64,000 bases of DNA, from positions 1 to 64,000 of the forward strand of contig JAFZVQ010000067.1 of NCBI GenBank assembly GCA_017617715.1. Direction: 5' to 3'. The first letter of the stretch is position 1, and the number at the start of each line of letters is the position of its first letter. The notes beneath the pieces were generated by a model that saw only the letters and a program-made list of their open reading frames with translations, had not been told where the DNA came from and did not search any database. Both the position numbers and the translations under genes were made by a program. Positions 34,209 through 42,558 of this stretch are shown here, one piece after another. This stretch comes from Bacteroidales bacterium. GTDB lineage: Bacteria > Bacteroidota > Bacteroidia > Bacteroidales > UBA932.

Positions 34209-36197
34209 TTACTTAGCAAGCGTTGTGCCGGTTGCCGTGCCGGAACTGGCCGCGCCCTGGGTGAGGGTGCCGAGGTTTTCATTGGCAAGCGCAGTGCCGT
34301 TGACGCTGCCGCCGGCCAGACAGTTGGTCAGCGTGCCGAGGTTGAGACCGGCTATGGAGCCGACCATGGCAGTATTGGCACAGGTCACGGCGCCGATATT
34401 CTTGTCGCCCGTCACGGTCACGGTGGTGACATCGCTCTTGTCGGGATAACGGCCTGCATCAGCCACCACGCCGCCGGCGCAGCTCTTGGCGTCGTCGGAG
34501 GTCTTGCAGCTGACTGCACCCTCGTTGACGTTGCCTTCCATCTTCACGTCAGTCACGATGGCCATAGCCATGATACCTCCGCAGAATGCATCGCCGGCCG
34601 CTTTATTCTCCACCGATATAGCACCCTTATTCGTATTATTCGACACTTCTACATCAAGGCAACCGATACCGATTATTCCTGCGCCGGAAATTTTGTTATT
34701 GTGGGGAGTTACACTTTCGGCGACAACCTTGACCGCACCGGTATTGGTATTACCTATTATATAGTTACGCCTGTTATTACCCTCGGCATCCTTGGAGTCC
34801 TTCTCTTGAAGGCCGACAATACCGCTTGCAGTAAGCCACAGCTTCACAGAAGGATCGAATGGCTCGGGGATTATTGCCGAAATCTCACCGCTGTTCTGGC
34901 AGTTCTCCACACGGCCGCCGCTATTCAGGGTTCCAAGGATACCGGCAACGCGACTTGAATGGACTATATTAGTAGATATCGCACCACTGTTCTTGCAATT
35001 CTTCACCACCGTGCCGTTGTAGTACACGCCGCCGATGCCGCCGATTGCCATCCATGTGCTGGGGGCTTCAGCCTGGTCGTAAGAGACATTACCCTTGTTC
35101 TCGCAACCGTCGAAGAGGACCTCGCCGTTGGTACGGCCGCAGATACCGCCTATCATGAGAACTTTCTTCATGGGGATCGTAAACACGAGGTCTGCAGCAT
35201 TCACGCAGTCCTTTACGACTATGTTGTTTGCCTGGGCGAAACCGATGATGCCGCCGATGGCGCCTTCCTGGGTGATCTCACCGCTGGCGTTGATCGTTGC
35301 GTGGTTGGTACAGCTGAGGATGTTGGATGCCACGGAGCTGTTGCCCACCAGGCCGCCGATGCCGAAGCGTCCGCCCGGATCGGTGTTGGCCTCATAGTTC
35401 ACGGTCACGAAGGTGACCACATTCTCCAGGGTGCCCTGGTTGTCCGCCACAAGGCCGGCATGGTTGCCGCCGGAGCCGGAAGCCGGCTTGATAGCACTCT
35501 TGCCGTCATACTTCGTGCCGTCCGAGGAGCCGAAGACGATATTCTTGATGGTACCGGTGTTGGCAAGGATGAGGCCGGTCCTGGAATCTGCGGACTCCAC
35601 GACGAAGTTGTAGATTTTGTGGCCCTTGCCGTCAAGGATACCTGCCCAGGAAGGGATGGGAGCGATGGTGGTGCCGCCGCAGTCGATATCGGCAGTAATG
35701 CTCCACTCTTCGTCGGCGGGCACGGTGGCCGCATTACCGATGAATTCACTCAGCTCGGCAGCAGTCTTGATGGTGTTGCCGGCAGGCACGTCGGGATTGT
35801 CCGGGTTGTCAGGATTGTCCGGATTGTCGGGATTGTCGGGCGTGGTCTTCTTGGCAGCCTGGGCTACGAGCAGCTCGGAGCTGGCCTTGGTGTCCTTGCT
35901 GGTCACGGTCACTTTGCCGTCACGGGCCTCGGCACCTTCATTCTCGGACACTATCACGGAAATGGTGGTGTTGCCGTTGCCGGTAGCAGGAGCCACCGTA
36001 ATCCACTGTACGGAGGAGGAAGCAGTCCACTCGCAGTTTGCAGTCACGGCCACGCTCTTGGTCTCGCCGTCGGCTGAAATAGAAAGTGTTCTTGTGCCGA
36101 GCTCCACGCTGGACGGGGTCTCGACGGGCTTGTTGGGTTCACATGCAGCAACTGCGAACATGGCCATTGAAGCCAAAATGAAAGATTTGATTCTCAT
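34209..36197 (-). CDS. Surface lipoprotein with BACON domain and GLUG-type repeats
   Basis: 662 residues. Signal with lipobox VAAC near residue 19. Residues 30-115 form a BACON-like domain (GETKSVAVTANCEW, SVQWITVAP). A linker of five tandem Pro-Asp-Asn units follows, then from about 150 to the end a beta-helix-like array of GLUG-type repeats (pattern C-x-N-x-G-x-I/V, e.g. NCQNSGEISA, NTNTGAVKV). These solenoids occur on surface or adhesive proteins. In this operon it may bind a ligand at the cell surface; function is unknown. Eleven bp after the GDPD gene. Confidence 0.75.
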   Translation of the reverse strand: MRIKSFILASMAMFAVAACEPNKPVETPSSVELGTRTLSISADGETKSVAVTANCEWTASSSVQWITVAPATGNGNTTISVIVSENEGAEARDGKVTVTSKDTKASSELLVAQAAKKTTPDNPDNPDNPDNPDNPDVPAGNTIKTAAELSEFIGNAATVPADEEWSITADIDCGGTTIAPIPSWAGILDGKGHKIYNFVVESADSRTGLILANTGTIKNIVFGSSDGTKYDGKSAIKPASGSGGNHAGLVADNQGTLENVVTFVTVNYEANTDPGGRFGIGGLVGNSSVASNILSCTNHATINASGEITQEGAIGGIIGFAQANNIVVKDCVNAADLVFTIPMKKVLMIGGICGRTNGEVLFDGCENKGNVSYDQAEAPSTWMAIGGIGGVYYNGTVVKNCKNSGAISTNIVHSSRVAGILGTLNSGGRVENCQNSGEISAIIPEPFDPSVKLWLTASGIVGLQEKDSKDAEGNNRRNYIIGNTNTGAVKVVAESVTPHNNKISGAGIIGIGCLDVEVSNNTNKGAISVENKAAGDAFCGGIMAMAIVTDVKMEGNVNEGAVSCKTSDDAKSCAGGVVADAGRYPDKSDVTTVTVTGDKNIGAVTCANTAMVGSIAGLNLGTLTNCLAGGSVNGTALANENLGTLTQGAASSGTATGTTLAK
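35791..35844 (-). repeat. Nine-base tandem repeat encoding a Pro-Asp-Asn linker
   Basis: About five to six units of a 9-bp sequence (plus strand TTGTCNGGN-type) encode PDN repeats between the BACON and GLUG parts. Unit changes would keep the reading frame and only alter linker length. Confidence 0.8.
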
Positions 36198-36208
36198 AAA
36201 AAGTGTTA

Positions 36209-37153
36209 TTAGTTGTTTAATTTGTTCAAAAGCCAGGAAGGATAATTCGTGCAGATGAAACGGAGGTCGTTGTAACGGCTCACGTAATAATTGACGGCCT
36301 CGTCGCTGTAGACGGCGTTGCCGTCGCCGGCCTTCTTGTCGATATTGAAGACGCTGATCGCCATGCCGGCATTCTTGAACTCGTCAACCGTGCGCACGCC
36401 TTCCCCGTAAGGGGTCATGTAACTTGCCGCGGAGAGGTTTGCCCAACTGAAACCCTTGGCCTTGTGACCTGCAGGAGTCTTGTTGGCCATCCAGCCCACC
36501 GGGATGCCGTACACCACCATGCAGTTGGCAGCTGCGGCAGCCACCGTCTCGTTGCTGGTGCAGATGAATTCGCAGAACTTCTCAGCCTTGCGGGACTTGA
36601 TGATTTCGCAGGCGCGCTGGACAGCCTTTATAGGGTAGGCCGTCAGGTTTCCGTCGAGGTTCTTGATATCAAGGCAGAGCTTGGTGCAGTTGCCTTCCAC
36701 CTGGACTATATCCAGGAATTCCTCAAGGGTGGGAAGTTCCTCGCCGTTCTTGAGTTTTCCGGCCTTGCGAAGCTCCAGGAGCGTGTGCTCCCACGGCTTG
36801 AGATTATTGATGAAATAAGTGTTGGCGGCGTGGGCTATCACCACGTTGTTATCCTTGGTCCAATAGATGTCGCATTCCATGGCATAGCACTTGAGCGACA
36901 TCGTGTACTTGAGGCTCGCCCGAGAATTGTCCGGATTGCCGGACTCCGACGAGCCGCCGCGATGGGCCACCACCTTGTTGGTGCAGGCGGCAGGCTCGGT
37001 GGCGAGGTCCGTGGGCCCGTCGTCGGACGGATCGTCGTCCGTCGTGACCACCGGCTTGGGCTGGGGAAGTTCCGGCTTGTTGCAGGATGGCGCCGCCATG
37101 GCAAGAGCCACGGCGAGGGCCAAAAATGCAGACAATCTACGAAGTTTCATCAC
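36209..37153 (-). CDS. Lipoprotein glycerophosphodiester phosphodiesterase
   Basis: 314 residues with a lipoprotein signal (lipobox AAPSC near residue 24). The GDPD barrel starts KVVAHRGGSSES; ECDIYWTKDNNVVIAHAAN gives the metal-binding E-x-D and the second catalytic His, and LCLDIKN a further acidic site. It hydrolyses glycerophosphodiesters to glycerol 3-phosphate and an alcohol, probably at the cell surface or in the periplasm. The companion OPA carrier could import the product. ATGA overlap with the small upstream lipoprotein gene. Confidence 0.85.
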   Translation of the reverse strand: MMKLRRLSAFLALAVALAMAAPSCNKPELPQPKPVVTTDDDPSDDGPTDLATEPAACTNKVVAHRGGSSESGNPDNSRASLKYTMSLKCYAMECDIYWTKDNNVVIAHAANTYFINNLKPWEHTLLELRKAGKLKNGEELPTLEEFLDIVQVEGNCTKLCLDIKNLDGNLTAYPIKAVQRACEIIKSRKAEKFCEFICTSNETVAAAAANCMVVYGIPVGWMANKTPAGHKAKGFSWANLSAASYMTPYGEGVRTVDEFKNAGMAISVFNIDKKAGDGNAVYSDEAVNYYVSRYNDLRFICTNYPSWLLNKLNN

Positions 37154-37575
37154 TTGCTCTGTGTGAGGGTGTACACGATGGACGAACCGTCAGCCACGGT
37201 GAAGCGCAGGTTGACCGTGCGCTTCTTGCCGGTGAGGTTGGCAGCCACAACGCAAGAAATACCGGACTGCACCACATCCGTGTCATCGCCGGCATAAGTG
37301 CCGGTGAAATGTGTGGTGATGTCCTTCTTTGACACGGAAATCCATGACACGTCTCCGTCCACGCTGACAGTCCATGGCACGTTGAGGGTCATGCCCTGGT
37401 GCACTATCACGACCGCGTCGAAATCGGCCCCTGCCGCAGGCACTGCTCCGGGATCCGGACTCAGGGACATGCGCAGCGATTTTGTGTCGGCCCCGTCGGG
37501 GATGACATTTTTGACGCACGAGACAGCGCCGGCGCAAAGGACCGCGATTGCTATTATTGCAAATATCTTTTTCAT
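37150..37575 (-). CDS. Small BACON-like lipoprotein
   Basis: 141 residues. Lipobox AVSC near residue 20, then a single immunoglobulin-like beta domain with PWTVSVDGDVSWISVSKKD and a final VYTLTQSK strand, the pattern of BACON domains, which bind carbohydrate or mucin in some PUL proteins. Placed between susD and the GDPD gene, it probably assists ligand binding at the surface. Confidence 0.7.
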   Translation of the reverse strand: MKKIFAIIAIAVLCAGAVSCVKNVIPDGADTKSLRMSLSPDPGAVPAAGADFDAVVIVHQGMTLNVPWTVSVDGDVSWISVSKKDITTHFTGTYAGDDTDVVQSGISCVVAANLTGKKRTVNLRFTVADGSSIVYTLTQSK

Positions 37576-37597
37576 ACTGAATGAAGATTACGGTTTG

Positions 37598-39103
37598 TTA
37601 AATCCATCCTGGAATCTGGTGGAGCTTGTTGTTCTTGTTGAGTGAACCCTGGGCTATTGGCCATAGAAGGATATTGGGGTTCTTGTCACGCAGGTCCTTG
37701 AAGGTCTCGCCGGGAATCTCGGAATTGGGCACCATGTCCCAGATCTTTCCGGTGCGGATAAGGGCCCACCAGATCATGCCTTCGGCCGGGAACTCCATGA
37801 AATACTCGTGGACTATGTTGTCCAGCACGTCGGAGGGAGCCGTGGAAGTGTAGTAATTATCCTTGCCGTAGGCGCGCTTGGCTATGATATTGAGGCTCTT
37901 GTTGGCCCCGGCATAGTCTTTCTTGTAGTACTTGAGCTCGGCGTCGAGCATGACCACATAGCCATAGCGGTAATAGATAAGGTCGTTGTCCTGCACCACA
38001 GGGCTCTTTTCCATATTGCCTGTAAGTTTGTTGCACCAGGTGATCTCATGCTTGTCGGAAGCCGAGGAATAGGGGCCGTAGCCGAGATTGGTCTTCACGC
38101 GGGTGTCGCCCTTCTTCTCGCTGGCCTTGAGCTCGTTCACGAAGCCCTTGGAGTAGCTCCACCACTGGGTAGCGGAAATGGGGACGGGATTGTTGCGATA
38201 GGAAGGCGCAATAAGGTTGGCGGGGTGGCAGAAATACACCTGATAGCCGCCGGTGTCGGATGCGCTGAGGGCAAGCGAGAAGATAATCTCGTTGTTTTTC
38301 TTGTTGGTGCGGTCGAAGACCTTGGAATAATCGGGAAGCAGACGGCTGGAGGAAATGCCTATGGCGCCGAGTGCCTGCTCTGCCATGTCGAGGTATTTGC
38401 TGCCGCCATCGCGGGTGGAGTACATCCAGAGGGCATAATCGGCCTTGAGGGTGTTGAGGGCATCCTTTGTGCCGAAATACTTTTCATTGCCAAGATTGTC
38501 GGCGAGGGCCTCGCAGGCCTTGATATCCGCTTCAACCTGGGCATACACTTCCTCAACGCTCTTCTGCTCGGGATAGCACTCTTCCTGGTTGGTGGATTCC
38601 ACGGGAAGGGTGTTCACGGGCACCTCGCCCCACACGCGTGCTGCATGGAAGTAGCAATATGCACGGGCGAAATAGGCCTGGGCGAGAGCCCAGTCGAGAG
38701 TGGACTTGGAGGCGCCGCAGTCGGCGGCGTGCTTGAGCACCGCATTGGCCTGGTCTATGGTGGAATACAGGCCGGACCAGCCTATGGTGTTGGACGGGGT
38801 CATGGAATTGTGCCGGCAGGCTATCATGAAGCCGTTCTGCACATCGGACTCAAGGGACTTGCCCCACATATAGTCTCCCACGCGGACCTCGCCGAAATAG
38901 AACACGTTGCAGTCGCTGTCGGACAGATAGCTGTGCAGGCGCTTGTAGATGCCGGGGACGGACTGCTCCAGGTCGGAGGCGTCCTTCCACATGTTGCTGG
39001 CGGACAGAGCGTTGTCGTAGGGGATTTCAAGATCCTTGTGGCAGGCGGAGAGCGCTGCTGCGCAAAGAATCGCTATTCCTATAAGTTTGATTGTATTTTT
39101 CAT
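37598..39103 (-). CDS. susD: RagB/SusD family surface-binding lipoprotein
   Basis: 501 residues. Signal with lipobox ALSAC near residue 20, then DLEIPYDNALSASNMWKDASD and WSGLYSTIDQANAVL, typical of SusD; TPR-like helical segments occupy the middle, and EFPAEGMIWWALIRTGK is the usual C-terminal region. It caps the SusC channel and captures ligand. The pair lies upstream of a GDPD gene, hinting at a phosphodiester-containing ligand. Twelve bp after susC. Confidence 0.93.
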   Translation of the reverse strand: MKNTIKLIGIAILCAAALSACHKDLEIPYDNALSASNMWKDASDLEQSVPGIYKRLHSYLSDSDCNVFYFGEVRVGDYMWGKSLESDVQNGFMIACRHNSMTPSNTIGWSGLYSTIDQANAVLKHAADCGASKSTLDWALAQAYFARAYCYFHAARVWGEVPVNTLPVESTNQEECYPEQKSVEEVYAQVEADIKACEALADNLGNEKYFGTKDALNTLKADYALWMYSTRDGGSKYLDMAEQALGAIGISSSRLLPDYSKVFDRTNKKNNEIIFSLALSASDTGGYQVYFCHPANLIAPSYRNNPVPISATQWWSYSKGFVNELKASEKKGDTRVKTNLGYGPYSSASDKHEITWCNKLTGNMEKSPVVQDNDLIYYRYGYVVMLDAELKYYKKDYAGANKSLNIIAKRAYGKDNYYTSTAPSDVLDNIVHEYFMEFPAEGMIWWALIRTGKIWDMVPNSEIPGETFKDLRDKNPNILLWPIAQGSLNKNNKLHQIPGWI

Positions 39104-39115
39104 TGCCGTATCCTC

Positions 39116-42100
39116 CTAGAATGATATTTTCAGGTTGAACAGGACCTTGCGGGCGGCAGGCATGATGTTGGAAGATGCGCTGCCCATCTGCACTGAAGAG
39201 TACATATTGGAGTCGGAATCGGTGCTGATACCGGTCTCGGGGCTGATTGCGCCGCTGAGCTTGGTGAAATACCAGATGGTATTGCCGGTCACACCCACGG
39301 TGATCTTCTTCATGGCCACGGCCTTGGCCCAGCTGTCGGGCAGGTCGTAATAGATGGAAGCGTCACGCAGGCACAGGTAGCTGGCGTCCTCCACATTGAA
39401 GCTGGAGCAGCGGGAGAAGTTGCGGTTGCCGAAGTCGGCGTCGTTGGGGAAGAAGCGGGCGAAGGTGGTGTCGTCGCCGGGCTTGCGCCAGCACTTGGCC
39501 ACCAGGTTCACGTCCACGTTGGAGTTACTGTTGCCGAGGGTATTCTGGATCATACGGGTCTTCATGTAGTTGTAGATGGAGTGACCCAGGGCGTAGTCGA
39601 AATACACGTTCAGGCTCAGGCGGTTCCAGCGGATGGTGTTGTTGATACCACCGGTGGAGTGGGGCATCACGTTGCCGAGGAGGAACATGTCGGTGCCGTC
39701 GATCTGCTCCTTTCCGTCAGCGGTCTTGGCCGTGCCGTAGCGGTTCACCCACTCGAAGTCGCCGGCATCCTTGCGGCCCTGTATGGACAGGCCGTCGCTG
39801 CGGCGGTAGCCGTGGTTGCCGCTGTCGTAATCCCACAGTGCGGCTGCAGCTTCCTCGTCGGTCTGCAGGATGCCCGCCACCATGTAGCCCCAGATGCGGC
39901 CCAGGGGCTCGCCCACTGCGGTGCCGCCGAAGCGGTAGCCGTTGGCAGTGGTGTAGCCGCCTATGCGCCAGCCCCAGAGGGGATCGCCGTTGGCGTCGTA
40001 GAGCAGGTTGCCGTCCATGTCCTTGAGCTGGTACTTGTAATCGTCAGGAAGGGACAGCACCACGTTGCGGGACAGCGAATAGGTGAAGTCGGTCTCCCAT
40101 GAGAAGTTGCGCGTCTGGATGTTGACGGTGTGGAGTTCGAGCTCCGCACCCCAGAAACGCACGCTTCCCACGTTGGAAGTGACGCTGCCGAACTGTCCGG
40201 TATCAGGAAGGGTGACGGAATAGATGAGGTCCCTGGTCACTTTGTCGTAGTAGTCGGCAACGATGCGCACGCGGTCGTTGAGAAGGCCCACGTCCACGCC
40301 GAGGTCGAGCTGGGTGGTGGTCTCCCACTTGAGGCCGGTGTTCACCATCTTGGACGGCAGCAGCACGTTGTAGGTGTCATAGGTGCTCTGTGAATATGCG
40401 CCCAGAGGGTCGGTACGGGAGATGTTGTTGTTGCCGGTCTGGCCGAGGGAGGCGCGGAGCTTGAGCATGTTCACCTTATCCTTCGCGGGAGCGAAGAAAG
40501 GCTCTTCGCTGAGCACCCATGCGGCTGACACTGAAGGGAAATAGCCCCATTTGTTCTCGCCAAGGAAGAGCGAGCTGCCGTCGGCGCGGAACGTGGCGGC
40601 GAGGATGTACTTGTCGGCGAAGTTGTAGCCCACACGGCCGAAGTAAGAGATCAGGGCGGTCTCGTAGTCCTGGTTGCTCATGCTCATGGTGCCGGCAGTG
40701 TTGGAGCCGCCGGAGCCGAGCATAGGCACCTTGTCGGAGAGGGAGCCGGTGTTGCCTGCGGTCAGGTACCAGTAGTGCCACTTGGACCAGTCGTAACCTG
40801 CGGTGCCGGTGATGCGGTGAAGGCCGAAGCTCTTGTCGGCGGTCAGGTAGGCCTGGAAGTTCTGGCGCTGGGTCTGGGTGCGGGTCTCGGTGGTGCTGCG
40901 GTTCGTGGTCACGAAGTTCACGCTGCCGTTGACCTCGCCCTTGGTGTAGTAGCTGCCGCGGTATGAGTTGTCATAGAATGCATATTGGGCGGTACCGTTG
41001 AGCCAGTCGGTGATCTTGGCCTTGAGGTTGATGCTGCCCATGAATTTCTGGCGCTGGGTCTCGCGGTCGTAGAAGGTCTCGTAGAACTCGGCGGTCTGCT
41101 GGTTCTTGTTGGTGCCGCCGGTGGCGAAGGTGCCGTCGGGGTACTTGCCGATATGGGTAGGAGACATCATGAGGCCGCGTCCGAGCACCGTGAAATAGTC
41201 GTTGGTCATCGGGTTCTTGATGCCGTTCGAGTAGTCGAAGGTGGTCGATGCGGTGAGCCATTTGGTCACGTTGAAGGCAGTGTTGCCGTGCATGGTGAAA
41301 TTCTTGAAACCGCTCATCGCCACCATGCCGTCGTCGCCGAGGTAGCCCACGGAAGCGGCGTACTTCATGTTCTTGTCGCCGCCGTTGATGCCCACGTACT
41401 GCTTATGGTAGAGCGAAGGGTGATACCAGTCGTTCTGCCAGTTGTGGTCGGTGTAGATGATGGTCTTCGACGGGTCGATGGGGTCGGGCATGGAGAGGTA
41501 GCCCTCGGGCACGCTCTCCCCTTCCATCAGGTAGCGGGTGGAATAGGTGGAGGAAATCTCCGTGTTGCCTATACCGGCTCCGTTGGCGCCGTTGAGCACG
41601 GACAGGGGGTTGGGGCCCATGGCCGCCGCCGGGCGGATGATGGTGAGGAACTCGGTGGCGTTGGCGAGCTTCCAGGTGCGGGCGGGAGAAGTGAAGCCCA
41701 CCTGGGAGTCGAACATCACCTGGGGCTGCTTGAACGCGTTGCCCTTCTTCGTGGTCACGAGGATAACGCCGTTGGACGCACGGCTACCGTAGATGGCTGC
41801 CGATGCGGCATCCTTCAGCACCTCAATGGACTCGATGTCGTTGGGGTTGAGGTCGTCGATTCCGCGCTCCACGCCGTCCACGAGGAACAGAGGGTCGTTG
41901 CTGCGGTTGATGGACGAACCGCCGCGGATGAGGAACCTCGGGGATTCACCGGGCAGGTTGTTGTTGGATGCGATGCGGAGGCCGGTGACCTTGCCCTTCA
42001 AGGCGTCGCCGACGGTGGACACGGGAGCGTCCATGAGCTTGTCGCCGTCCACCTTGGAAATGGCGGTGCTCAAGGTCTTGCGGGACTGGGTACCGTAACC

Positions 42101-42451
42101 CACCACCACCACGTCTTCAAGGATGTTCTGGTCTTCAGAGAGGCTCACGTTCACCACGGAACGTCCCGACACCGGGACTTCCTGGGTCGTGAAACCTATG
42201 AAGGACACCACCAGGGTAGCATCAGGGCTGACCTGAAGTGAATAATTGCCTGCCACGTCGGTAGTGGTGCCGCGGGTCGTGCCCTTCACCACCACACCTG
42301 CGCCTGGCAGGGGTTGTCCGGCAGTGTCAAGGACACGTCCGGACACCGTGACCTGCGCCTGGGCGGCGGCGGGCACGGGAGCTACGCAAAGCGCACCCCA
42401 CACCAGCGCCATCAAGGCACAGATACGGAGAAGAATGATCTTCTGCTTCAT
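39116..42451 (-). CDS. susC: SusC/RagA family TonB-linked outer membrane receptor
   Basis: 1111 residues. Signal peptide, CarboxypepD-regulatory-like domain (VSGRVLDTAGQPLPGAGVVVKG), the SusC linker VVVGYGTQSRKTLSTAI, a plug domain (FLIRGGSSINRSNDPLFLVDGV) and a 22-strand-type barrel ending in KVLFNLKISF, with a terminal Phe. It imports ligand bound by the SusD lipoprotein. First gene of the operon 42451 to 31174. Confidence 0.95.
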   Translation of the reverse strand: MKQKIILLRICALMALVWGALCVAPVPAAAQAQVTVSGRVLDTAGQPLPGAGVVVKGTTRGTTTDVAGNYSLQVSPDATLVVSFIGFTTQEVPVSGRSVVNVSLSEDQNILEDVVVVGYGTQSRKTLSTAISKVDGDKLMDAPVSTVGDALKGKVTGLRIASNNNLPGESPRFLIRGGSSINRSNDPLFLVDGVERGIDDLNPNDIESIEVLKDAASAAIYGSRASNGVILVTTKKGNAFKQPQVMFDSQVGFTSPARTWKLANATEFLTIIRPAAAMGPNPLSVLNGANGAGIGNTEISSTYSTRYLMEGESVPEGYLSMPDPIDPSKTIIYTDHNWQNDWYHPSLYHKQYVGINGGDKNMKYAASVGYLGDDGMVAMSGFKNFTMHGNTAFNVTKWLTASTTFDYSNGIKNPMTNDYFTVLGRGLMMSPTHIGKYPDGTFATGGTNKNQQTAEFYETFYDRETQRQKFMGSINLKAKITDWLNGTAQYAFYDNSYRGSYYTKGEVNGSVNFVTTNRSTTETRTQTQRQNFQAYLTADKSFGLHRITGTAGYDWSKWHYWYLTAGNTGSLSDKVPMLGSGGSNTAGTMSMSNQDYETALISYFGRVGYNFADKYILAATFRADGSSLFLGENKWGYFPSVSAAWVLSEEPFFAPAKDKVNMLKLRASLGQTGNNNISRTDPLGAYSQSTYDTYNVLLPSKMVNTGLKWETTTQLDLGVDVGLLNDRVRIVADYYDKVTRDLIYSVTLPDTGQFGSVTSNVGSVRFWGAELELHTVNIQTRNFSWETDFTYSLSRNVVLSLPDDYKYQLKDMDGNLLYDANGDPLWGWRIGGYTTANGYRFGGTAVGEPLGRIWGYMVAGILQTDEEAAAALWDYDSGNHGYRRSDGLSIQGRKDAGDFEWVNRYGTAKTADGKEQIDGTDMFLLGNVMPHSTGGINNTIRWNRLSLNVYFDYALGHSIYNYMKTRMIQNTLGNSNSNVDVNLVAKCWRKPGDDTTFARFFPNDADFGNRNFSRCSSFNVEDASYLCLRDASIYYDLPDSWAKAVAMKKITVGVTGNTIWYFTKLSGAISPETGISTDSDSNMYSSVQMGSASSNIMPAARKVLFNLKISF

Positions 42452-42493
42452 AGAAACTTATAAGTTAAAATTGGTTATTTGCTTTATAATGCA

Positions 42494-42501
42494 CAAATAT
42501 A
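42494..42501 (-). promoter_or_regulatory. -7 promoter element for the susC operon
   Basis: The minus strand reads TATATTTG, matching TAnnTTTG, 43 bp upstream of susC and just after the terminator of the preceding gene. The -33 region falls in the terminator stem, without a clear TTTG. No sigma/anti-sigma or hybrid regulator gene is adjacent. Confidence 0.45.
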
Positions 42502-42503
42502 AT

Positions 42504-42531
42504 AAAAAACGCACGCGTTCCCACGCGTGCG
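42504..42531 (-). terminator. Rho-independent terminator after the TonB-type barrel gene
   Basis: CGCACGCGT (minus strand, plus coordinates 42523-42531) pairs perfectly over 9 bp with ACGCGTGCG (42510-42518), followed on the minus strand by a run of T. It separates the barrel gene (ending 42559) from the susC promoter. Confidence 0.85.
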
Positions 42532-42558
42532 CAAAGATTTTTTTCAACTTTATATCAA

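Noticed and set aside
35791..35844. CRISPR-like tandem repeat
   Set aside because: Units are only 9 bp, contiguous without spacers, and encode a Pro-Asp-Asn linker in frame.
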